32,033 nt of DNA from Acidithiobacillus ferrivorans (GTDB lineage Bacteria; Pseudomonadota; Gammaproteobacteria; Acidithiobacillales; Acidithiobacillaceae), in NCBI GenBank assembly GCA_018853935.1, contig JAAOMR010000168.1, forward strand, positions 1 to 32,033. The letters run 5' to 3'. Below, one piece after another: positions 22,031-26,667 of the stretch. Made by a program: the position numbers and the translations under genes. Position 1 is the stretch's first letter. Each line of letters starts with the position of its first letter. Below the pieces are notes generated by a model. The model made no database searches, was not told the DNA's origin, and saw only the letters and a list, made by a program, of their open reading frames with translations.

Positions 22031-22106
22031 GCCGGTTTAGCTCAGATGGTAGAGCGCCTGCCCTGTAAGCAGGATGTCGTCGGTTCGAGGCCGGCAACCG
22101 GCTCCA
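22031..22106 (+). tRNA. tRNA-Thr (TGT) with C33
   Basis: Acceptor GCCGGTT/AACCGGC, D-stem GCTC/GAGC, anticodon arm CCTGC-CCTGTAA-GCAGG, T-arm GTCGG-TTCGAGG-CCGGC, TCCA encoded. Position 33 is C. Confidence 0.88.
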
Positions 22107-22109
22107 AAC

Positions 22110-22144
22110 TTGTGTCTCACAAATCGGGGAAGCGTGAGACACAA
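22110..22144 (+). repeat. 11-bp inverted repeat with a third half-site
   Basis: TTGTGTCTCAC (22110-22120) and GTGAGACACAA (22134-22144) form a perfect hairpin with a 13-nt loop. GTGAGACACAAATC recurs directly at about 22167-22180, so the unit may be a protein-binding site rather than only an RNA hairpin. Confidence 0.6.
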
Positions 22145-22223
22145 CGTATTTTGTGGATGATTGGTGAGACACAAATCCGGCAAGAGGAATTACTGGAGAC
22201 CGTTGGCCTCAAAAGGAGATGGT

Positions 22224-22394
22224 ATGGAATGCCAAATCAATCACGAATCACTGGTGGACATCATCCAGGGCCTCGTACAACAGTCCTGCGGAAACGATAG
22301 TGCAGCGATTACGGCTTCTGCCACCGCGATGCGCCTGCTAGCCGGAGAAGGGCCCTGCAAAATCGTTTCCGAGTTTGGCGAAGGGTTATCGTAG
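22224..22394 (+). CDS. hypothetical protein, 56 aa
   Basis: ATG 22224 follows AAGGAG at 22213-22218. The product is a small acidic helical protein (MECQINHESLVDIIQGLVQQ, then SAAITASATAMRLLAGEG). No family is recognised. It is cotranscribed with the tRNAs and followed by another small gene at 22445. Confidence 0.58.
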   Translation: MECQINHESLVDIIQGLVQQSCGNDSAAITASATAMRLLAGEGPCKIVSEFGEGLS

Positions 22395-22444
22395 AGTGGG
22401 TACCGCAGTCCAAATAACCAGGAGATTTTGAAAGGAGAAACATC

Positions 22445-22672
22445 ATGAAACGGGAAACGCTGGTCATACGACCGGAGAAGCATAAGCGGCGTATCGGCGT
22501 CTTGCCGACCTACGCGCAGCGGGATCGCACGAAGTACACGCGCAAGGCCAAGCACGGCAGCCGTGATGGTGGCTCAGGAGAACAACACGGCAAGGCGTTT
22601 GTGGACGCTTTCCCACGTTGTTCTTGTAGGCAACGCCGAATTAGCTCAGTTGGCAGAGCAAATGTTTCGTAA
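22445..22672 (+). CDS. small basic protein, 75 aa, ending inside tRNA-Thr(CGT)
   Basis: ATG 22445 has a strong AAAGGAG at 22431-22437. The product is very basic (MKRETLVIRPEKHKRRIGVL and RTKYTRKAKHGSR). Its last 12 codons are the 5' half of the following tRNA-Thr gene, and the stop TAA (22670-22672) lies in the tRNA anticodon loop region. Processing of the tRNA would destroy the mRNA end, so expression of protein and tRNA from one transcript is mutually exclusive. Confidence 0.6.
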   Translation: MKRETLVIRPEKHKRRIGVLPTYAQRDRTKYTRKAKHGSRDGGSGEQHGKAFVDAFPRCSCRQRRISSVGRANVS

Positions 22673-22710
22673 ACATTAGGTCCGCGGTTCGATTCCGCGA
22701 TTCGGCACCA
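22635..22710 (+). tRNA. tRNA-Thr (CGT)
   Basis: Acceptor GCCGAAT/ATTCGGC, D-stem GCTC/GAGC, anticodon arm AATGT-TTCGTAA-ACATT, T-arm CGCGG-TTCGATT-CCGCG, ACCA encoded. Confidence 0.95.
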
Positions 22711-22711
22711 T

Positions 22712-22789
22712 TCAGGGATCCTTGCTAACTGGTAGGCAGCCAGCCTTTGAAGCTGGAAAATGTTGGTTCGACTCCAACTCCCTGAACCA
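22712..22789 (+). tRNA. tRNA-Gln (TTG)
   Basis: Acceptor TCAGGGA/TCCCTGA, anticodon arm CCAGC-CTTTGAA-GCTGG, T-arm GTTGG-TTCGACT-CCAAC, ACCA encoded. The D-arm is short but pairable. Confidence 0.92.
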
Positions 22790-22796
22790 TTTTTAC

Positions 22797-22871
22797 GCAC
22801 GGTTAGCCAAGCGGCCCAAGCGGCGGTCTGCAAAACCGCATAGACCGGTTCGACTCCGGTGCCGTGCTCCA
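22797..22871 (+). tRNA. tRNA-Cys (GCA)
   Basis: Acceptor GCACGGT/GCCGTGC (one G-U), anticodon arm GCGGT-CTGCAAA-ACCGC, T-arm ACCGG-TTCGACT-CCGGT, TCCA encoded. Confidence 0.94.
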
Positions 22872-22875
22872 ATTT

Positions 22876-22952
22876 GGACCTGTAGCTCAGATGGTTAGAG
22901 CGTTGGACTCATAATCCGAGGGTCGGGGGTTCAAGTCCCTCCGGGTCCACCA
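22876..22952 (+). tRNA. tRNA with CAT anticodon (Met or Ile2)
   Basis: Acceptor GGACCTG/CGGGTCC, D-stem GCTC/GAGC, anticodon arm TTGGA-CTCATAA-TCCGA, T-arm GGGGG-TTCAAGT-CCCTC, ACCA encoded. GACTCATAATC is shared with E. coli Ile2, so a lysidine-modified Ile tRNA is possible. Confidence 0.93.
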
Positions 22953-22987
22953 TATTTAATATTTAATGAAAAGATAGGGAGAACATT

Positions 22988-23233
22988 ATGCGTGTCGTGG
23001 TTTTCAGGGATTGCGTAAATGGCCGCAGTTTTCGTCTGGATACGAATTTGCCATTTCTGCCGCATAATGGGCTGGTGATTCAGCCACGAGAACATGGGGT
23101 ATGCGTCACTGTGGATCGGGTGAAATATGTGTGCGAAAAGGACGCATTACTGGTCTTCACGGAAGGCCGGGCCACCGATTCAGAGGTTTCCTGCATGATC
23201 GCGGAAGGTGGATGGGTTCGGCAGGAAGCTTAA
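22988..23233 (+). CDS. hypothetical protein, 81 aa
   Basis: ATG 22988 follows GGGAGA at 22977-22982. The product is a small, beta-rich protein (MRVVVFRDCVNGRSFRLDTN; CVTVDRVKYVCEKDALLVFT) with four cysteines, no signal peptide and no membrane helix. No family is recognised. It begins a run of five protein genes between tRNA clusters. Confidence 0.66.
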   Translation: MRVVVFRDCVNGRSFRLDTNLPFLPHNGLVIQPREHGVCVTVDRVKYVCEKDALLVFTEGRATDSEVSCMIAEGGWVRQEA

Positions 23234-23256
23234 AGAACACATTACAAGGAGGATGT

Positions 23257-23553
23257 ATGGAGTTGCAAGCGGCAGACATTGGATATCGTGAGATGTCATT
23301 TCACCTGGCGGACATCCAGAAGATCATCAAACAACCTGACCAATATCAGCAAGTCACATCAGAAGCTATCTCAGCAATGCGGGATCTCCATGCCGCAGCA
23401 CTGGAAGCGGGCTTCGGCGAAGATGGCTTTATCCGTCTCACTTTAGCGCCGGAGGCTGACCGGGTCGATGCGATGCGCGAAACAGCGGCAGCATTAAGGT
23501 CTTACGCGCGCGGTGAATGCACAGAGTTTGTGGATGTGGAGGATTTCCAATGA
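23257..23553 (+). CDS. hypothetical helical protein, 98 aa
   Basis: AAGGAGG at 23247-23253 fits the ATG at 23257. The product is acidic and largely helical (MELQAADIGYREMSFHLADI; EAISAMRDLHAAALEAGFGE), without membrane segments. The stop overlaps the next start as ATGA (23550-23553), so the two are coupled. The function is unknown. Confidence 0.68.
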   Translation: MELQAADIGYREMSFHLADIQKIIKQPDQYQQVTSEAISAMRDLHAAALEAGFGEDGFIRLTLAPEADRVDAMRETAAALRSYARGECTEFVDVEDFQ

Positions 23554-23789
23554 GCACCATGATGGACGGCGAAGACTTCAGAATCCTGGAAGCCATCCGG
23601 ATTTTCCAGGAAAGGCCGAAGCGCCCTTTCTCTGTCTGTGCGTGCCTGGGGCCGTCAAAGGGCGAACCAGAATGTTTTTGTCGCATGGCCAGTATTGTCG
23701 AGGTGGAGGGGGTCTATTATCAGATTTCTGGCAGTGAGTCCTCCGGCTTCACTGCACGGCGTTACCAGAAATCCTCCCAGCCGCAATAG
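23550..23789 (+). CDS. cysteine-containing small protein, 79 aa
   Basis: The start ATG 23550 overlaps the upstream stop. The product has a cluster CACLGPSKGEPECFC at about residues 30-44 that could bind a metal, followed by a short beta-rich part (VEVEGVYYQISGSESSGF). The family is not recognised. It is coupled to the gene at 23257. Confidence 0.64.
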   Translation: MSTMMDGEDFRILEAIRIFQERPKRPFSVCACLGPSKGEPECFCRMASIVEVEGVYYQISGSESSGFTARRYQKSSQPQ

Positions 23790-23851
23790 GTCGCCCGCCT
23801 TGAGAAACCGTCATGGTGACGGTTGCGGTGCGACTTGGAGGATAAAAATCC

Positions 23852-24142
23852 ATGTCAGAATGTGCTTGCACTAGCGCAGCGGATTATCGAGACAGCAAAC
23901 TGGCCCGGGCGATACGCCGGCATCATCGGTACCGGCTCCAGTGGAACAGGCGTCATTATTGGGACAAGGATGGTCTTGCCGACAATCCAAGATGGCTTGG
24001 CAAGGTGGTCGATACGCCGACCCCGTGTTCCTGCTGGATGTGCGGGAATCCACGCCGCTTTTTTGGCGAGAAAACCATGCAGGAACTACGTCAGGATGAA
24101 GCGGACGGCTTGACGGTTAAGAAACCCTATTTTGGAAGTTAA
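23852..24142 (+). CDS. small CxCWMCGNPR-motif protein, 96 aa
   Basis: ATG 23852 has GGAGG at 23836-23840. The product is basic, with CSCWMCGNPRRFFGEKTMQE at about residues 60-79. This CxCxxC-GNPR segment recurs, from memory, in small bacterial and phage proteins of unknown function and probably forms a zinc knuckle. An N-terminal arginine/histidine-rich helix (LARAIRRHHRYRLQWNRR) suggests nucleic-acid contact. Its presence inside a tRNA array makes RNA binding a reasonable guess, nothing more. Confidence 0.72.
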   Translation: MSECACTSAADYRDSKLARAIRRHHRYRLQWNRRHYWDKDGLADNPRWLGKVVDTPTPCSCWMCGNPRRFFGEKTMQELRQDEADGLTVKKPYFGS

Positions 24143-24152
24143 GGAGGCATTC

Positions 24153-24182
24153 ATGTCAGAGGAAATCACCATATTCCATTAG
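24153..24182 (+). CDS. possible 9-codon leader peptide
   Basis: AAGGAGG at 24141-24147 precedes ATG TCA GAG and a TAG nine codons on (MSEEITIFH). AGGTT-CTTT-AACCT forms a small hairpin right after the stop, followed by the ribosome site of the 24208 gene. This could be a regulatory leader or the remnant of a deleted gene. Confidence 0.35.
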   Translation: MSEEITIFH

Positions 24183-24207
24183 GTTCTTTAACCTGATGGA
24201 GGCAGCA

Positions 24208-24741
24208 ATGAGCAAGAAATCCACACCCGTTCCACGTCCGGCCCCGTGCTGGTTTTTCAGTAACCGATTCGGCCGCCGGTTCGGCCCCTACACCGATGTC
24301 AAAGAGATCCGGGCTGTTCTGAGCAATCATGTTGTTGGCAAGGTATTTGAACCTGCGATAGAAGGCATTACAGGCATCATTCGCAACGAAACAGAATTCG
24401 TCATGACGGACGCAGAACACAATACCGTCTGCCCGGGTGACTGGCTGGACACTGAGAAAACAAAGCGCCGCAAGGTCATCACCGCAGCCTACGTAAAGCG
24501 CCGCGGACTTCATGTCTATCGTGATGGCCCGGTAGCCGGCATTCACAAGCCGCGCTACTGGAAGATGTGGCGTACTCCGGACTTCGGCCGCAAAGTGCGC
24601 GACACAGGCCATGGCTGCCTGGAAGATGGGGAACCGCAAATCCGGGGGAAGCTCCAGGTGTGCGATTACGCCTGGGACGACTTTGCACCTTGTCGCACCC
24701 GCAAAAGCTGGAAGCATTACCGCGATCACCAATGGCGGTAA
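24208..24741 (+). CDS. hypothetical basic protein, 177 aa
   Basis: ATG 24208 follows GGAGG at 24198-24202; a Met four codons upstream lies before that site. The product is basic and soluble, starting MSKKSTPVPRPAPCWFFSNR, with RRKVITAAYVKRRGLHVYRD in the middle and a C-terminal RTRKSWKHYRDHQWR. I recognise no domain. The basic surface suggests nucleic-acid binding. It is the last of the five-gene run before the tRNA cluster at 24777. Confidence 0.68.
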   Translation: MSKKSTPVPRPAPCWFFSNRFGRRFGPYTDVKEIRAVLSNHVVGKVFEPAIEGITGIIRNETEFVMTDAEHNTVCPGDWLDTEKTKRRKVITAAYVKRRGLHVYRDGPVAGIHKPRYWKMWRTPDFGRKVRDTGHGCLEDGEPQIRGKLQVCDYAWDDFAPCRTRKSWKHYRDHQWR

Positions 24742-24776
24742 TGCCATAGAGGTCGCGGTTTGGGGCCTCAAACGAC

Positions 24777-24852
24777 GGACAATTAGCTCAGTCGGGAGAG
24801 CAATGGAATCATAACCCATGGGTCGCCAGTTCGATTCTGGCATTGTCCACCA
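24777..24852 (+). tRNA. tRNA-Met (CAT)
   Basis: Acceptor GGACAAT/ATTGTCC, D-stem GCTC/GAGC, anticodon loop ATCATAA with an A-C mismatch at the top of the stem ATGGA/CCCAT, T-arm GCCAG-TTCGATT-CTGGC, ACCA encoded. Ile2 identity is possible. Confidence 0.9.
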
Positions 24853-24857
24853 AACAC

Positions 24858-24932
24858 GCATCGTCAGCTCATCGGTAGAGCAATCGCTTGATAAGCGATA
24901 GGCGGGTGGTTCGACTCCATCACGATGCACCA
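24858..24932 (+). tRNA. tRNA-Ile (GAT)
   Basis: Acceptor GCATCGT/ACGATGC, anticodon arm ATCGC-TTGATAA-GCGAT, T-arm GGTGG-TTCGACT-CCATC (one G-U), ACCA encoded. Confidence 0.94.
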
Positions 24933-24936
24933 TATT

Positions 24937-25039
24937 GCAGAGGTAGCTTACGGAAAGCGCCCGGGTCAGAAAATCCGGGAGATGTGCCTGGCTATGGCGC
25001 CCAGGTCAGGCCAGCGTTCGACTCGCACCTTCTGCTCCA
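24937..25039 (+). tRNA. tRNA with T-stem insert and enlarged anticodon loop, identity unclear
   Basis: Acceptor GCAGAGG/CTTCTGC, D-stem GCTT/AAGC with a short loop, TCCA end. The T-stem GTGCG/CGCAC is split by a 28-nt insert at 24988-25015, which itself pairs CTGGC/GCCAG. The anticodon stem CCCGG/CCGGG encloses ten bases, GTCAGAAAAT. CAG (Leu) with U33 fits best; TCA is an alternative. Confidence 0.65.
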
Positions 25040-25043
25040 ATAC

Positions 25044-25164
25044 GCCCGCATAGCTCAGTGGGCCTGCCGGCTGCGACAACAGAGCGCACCGCTACGAACG
25101 GTGAGGCCGCAGGTTCAAAGTGCGTAGCACTAGCGTAGCGGATAGACTCCTGCTATGGGCACCA
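25044..25164 (+). tRNA. tRNA-Arg (ACG) with D-loop and T-loop inserts
   Basis: Acceptor GCCCGCA/TATGGGC (one mismatch), D-stem GCTC/GAGC, anticodon arm CACCG-CTACGAA-CGGTG, ACCA encoded. The D-loop has the 17-nt insert CCTGCCGGCTGCGACAA at 25063-25079. The T-loop has a 28-nt insert at 25119-25146 with GTGC-GTA-GCAC, between TTCAA and CT. Confidence 0.85.
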
Positions 25165-25172
25165 TTTTCCAC

Positions 25173-25247
25173 GCTTCCATCGGCTATCGGTCAGGCCGCC
25201 AGGTTCTCAACCTGGAGAGACAGGTTCGATTCCTGTTGGAAGCACCA
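25173..25247 (+). tRNA. tRNA-Glu (CTC)
   Basis: Acceptor GCTTCCA/TGGAAGC, anticodon arm CCAGG-TTCTCAA-CCTGG, T-arm ACAGG-TTCGATT-CCTGT, ACCA encoded. Confidence 0.93.
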
Positions 25248-25268
25248 CTTTCACTGAACGGAGGTGTC

Positions 25269-25517
25269 ATGTCTATCCAAGCAAAAAACGTTATCGCTCA
25301 GCAATTGCTGGACAAGCTTCATGAGGTGGAATTTCCGTTCGAAGCCAGAAATTTCGGCGAAATCCTGTGCATTGGCGTCTCGGTGCAAGACTTCGCACAG
25401 GCGTTTCACTTGGGAACACTGTTAGGCTTGAGTTATGGCCGGGTTGCCCACGACAAGATTGGCTCTCAGCGCATCTTGATATTCCAGGACGCCCTAGTGG
25501 ACATCACCAGCGATTGA
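25269..25517 (+). CDS. hypothetical protein, 82 aa
   Basis: ATG 25269 follows GGAGG at 25260-25264. The product is MSIQAKNVIAQQLLDKLHEV followed by a mixed helix-strand region with FEARNFGEILCIGVSVQDFA. There is no membrane helix. The family is not recognised. It lies between the two tRNA-Glu genes. Confidence 0.64.
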   Translation: MSIQAKNVIAQQLLDKLHEVEFPFEARNFGEILCIGVSVQDFAQAFHLGTLLGLSYGRVAHDKIGSQRILIFQDALVDITSD

Positions 25518-25539
25518 AAAGCACACCAGGTTTCACAAC

Positions 25540-25616
25540 GCTCCTATCCAGCTAGAGGTCCAGGCGACCGGCCTTTCAAGCCGGGGACACGGGTTCAAAT
25601 CCCGTTGGGAGCACCA
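25540..25616 (+). tRNA. tRNA-Glu (TTC)
   Basis: Acceptor GCTCCTA/TGGGAGC (one G-U), anticodon arm CCGGC-CTTTCAA-GCCGG, T-arm ACGGG-TTCAAAT-CCCGT, ACCA encoded. Confidence 0.93.
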
Positions 25617-25622
25617 ATCATT

Positions 25623-25726
25623 GCCCCGATGGTGGAATGGTCTGCCGACGGCAACTGCAGACGCACCGGTCTCAGAAGCCGTGGCCAACAAATGGCATGC
25701 AAGTTCAAGTCTTGCTCGGGGTACCA
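25623..25726 (+). tRNA. tRNA-Leu (CAG) with 17-nt D-loop insert
   Basis: Acceptor GCCCCGA/TCGGGGT, anticodon CAG in loop CTCAGAA, long variable arm, T-arm GCAAG-TTCAAGT-CTTGC, ACCA encoded. Insert TCTGCCGACGGCAACTG at 25641-25657, right after GG. Confidence 0.88.
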
Positions 25727-25732
25727 ATCACC

Positions 25733-25831
25733 GCCCTCCTGGTGAAATGGCCGGCTGGCTGCGACTGCAGACACGCGAGGATGAGTGCTTCGTGCTTCGG
25801 CGTCCCGGTTCAAATCCGGGGGAGGACACCA
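25733..25831 (+). tRNA. tRNA-Leu (GAG) with 17-nt D-loop insert
   Basis: Acceptor GCCCTCC/GGAGGAC (one C-A mismatch), anticodon arm CGAGG-ATGAGTG-CTTCG, T-arm CCCGG-TTCAAAT-CCGGG, ACCA encoded. Insert CCGGCTGGCTGCGACTG at 25751-25767. Confidence 0.87.
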
Positions 25832-25835
25832 ATCT

Positions 25836-25909
25836 TGGGGAGTCGTCTAATGGCAGGACGCCTGGCTCTGACCCAGGTAACCGTGGTTCGAGTCCACGTT
25901 CCCCAGCCA
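25836..25909 (+). tRNA. tRNA-Gln (CTG)
   Basis: Acceptor TGGGGAG/TTCCCCA, D-arm GTC-TAATGGCAG-GAC, anticodon arm CCTGG-CTCTGAC-CCAGG, T-arm CGTGG-TTCGAGT-CCACG, GCCA encoded. No insert. Confidence 0.94.
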
Positions 25910-25922
25910 AACACGCAGCATC

Positions 25923-25998
25923 GGGTGTGTAGCTCAACTGGTAGAGCACTAGACTTTTAATCTAGGGGTTGCAGGTTCGACGCCCGCCGCACTCACCA
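25923..25998 (+). tRNA. tRNA-Lys (TTT)
   Basis: Acceptor GGGTGTG/CGCACTC (two G-U pairs), D-stem GCTC/GAGC, anticodon arm CTAGA-CTTTTAA-TCTAG, T-stem GCAGG/CCCGC with one mismatch, ACCA encoded. Confidence 0.92.
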
Positions 25999-26004
25999 TA
26001 TCAT

Positions 26005-26106
26005 CGCCCTGCTGGTGGAATAGTCTGCCGACGGCAACTGCAGACACGCCGGACTCAAAACCCGGAGCCTTTGGCAATGCAGGTGCAAATCCTGCGCAGG
26101 GCACCA
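26005..26106 (+). tRNA. tRNA-Leu (CAA) with 17-nt D-loop insert and abnormal T-loop
   Basis: Acceptor GCCCTGC/GCAGGGC, anticodon CAA in loop CTCAAAA, ACCA encoded. Insert TCTGCCGACGGCAACTG at 26024-26040. The T-loop reads TGCAAAT, so the invariant U55 is G, and G18 of the D-loop is A. Confidence 0.86.
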
Positions 26107-26107
26107 A

Positions 26108-26200
26108 GTAGCGATAGCTCAGTTGGCCTGCCGGCTGCGACTGTAGAGCACCGGTTTGAAGAGCCGGGTGTCGCCGGTTCGACTCCGGCTCGCTGCACCA
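26108..26200 (+). tRNA. tRNA-Phe (GAA) with 17-nt D-loop insert
   Basis: Acceptor GTAGCGA/TCGCTGC (one G-U), D-stem GCTC/GAGC, anticodon loop TTGAAGA, T-arm GCCGG-TTCGACT-CCGGC, ACCA encoded. Insert CCTGCCGGCTGCGACTG at 26127-26143. Confidence 0.88.
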
Positions 26201-26215
26201 TTTCGTAACAAGAAT

Positions 26216-26317
26216 GCCCGCATGGTGGAATTGGCCGGCTGGCTGCGACTGCAGACACGGAGGATTTAAGCTCCTTTGCGCAAGCACTTGCCGGTTCGAG
26301 TCCGGCTGCGGGTACCA
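26216..26317 (+). tRNA. tRNA-Leu (TAA) with 17-nt D-loop insert
   Basis: Acceptor GCCCGCA/TGCGGGT, anticodon arm GGAGG? with loop ATTTAAG exposing TAA, variable arm, T-arm GCCGG-TTCGAGT-CCGGC, ACCA encoded. Insert CCGGCTGGCTGCGACTG at 26235-26251. Last tRNA of the array. Confidence 0.86.
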
Positions 26318-26442
26318 ATTGGGAAAGTCGCACCATGGTATTTTCGATTGAATACGGGTGCCGCAGAGGCGCGCCGACTTGCTAAAAATTGCTCCGTTCG
26401 GCTAGTCATGGACGCCAAGGCGGCTGTACATTGTTATTATTA
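26318..26442. other. end of tRNA array, convergent with minus-strand genes
   Basis: No gene and no convincing terminator is seen. Base composition drops sharply to AT-rich from about 26430. Confidence 0.4.
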
Positions 26443-26637
26443 TCACTCGGCGATTACAAACATATGACTACCGTTAATAGTTTTCGCCACTTGAATATTT
26501 CTGAGAAGCCTGTCCTCGTCCCAAATTGTTTCTTCAGGCCGAACGCTATTAAATTTATCGCTTAATGCGATAATCCGATTTAGTCTTTCGACATCACTAT
26601 TGTTAGTGATTGATTTGATCTTTTCCGTCAGATTCAT
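26443..26637 (-). CDS. small protein, 64 aa, partner of the ClpP-fold protease
   Basis: On the minus strand ATG 26637 is preceded by GGAGG five bases upstream; an earlier ATG at 26649 overlaps that site. The product is MNLTEKIKSITNNSDVERLN, followed by helical charged sequence (LLRNIQVAKTINGSHMFVIA). There is no membrane segment. It begins 30 bp after the stop of the protease gene and is probably in its operon. Its AT-rich codon usage matches the protease and differs from the rest of the window. Confidence 0.65.
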   Translation of the reverse strand: MNLTEKIKSITNNSDVERLNRIIALSDKFNSVRPEETIWDEDRLLRNIQVAKTINGSHMFVIAE

Positions 26638-26667
26638 GGTTGCCTCCATCTATAACAGCAATAATTG

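Noticed and set aside
24166-24933. 255-aa minus-strand frame
   Set aside because: It is the antisense of the 24208 gene and two tRNAs and has no ribosome site.
24937-25039. Selenocysteine tRNA (TCA anticodon)
   Set aside because: The acceptor has the normal 7 bp, the D-stem is short and there is no long variable arm; CAG with U33 is an equally good reading.
17832-26317. CRISPR array
   Set aside because: Repeated short motifs are D-loop inserts or shared tRNA arms at irregular spacing, not direct repeats separated by unique spacers.
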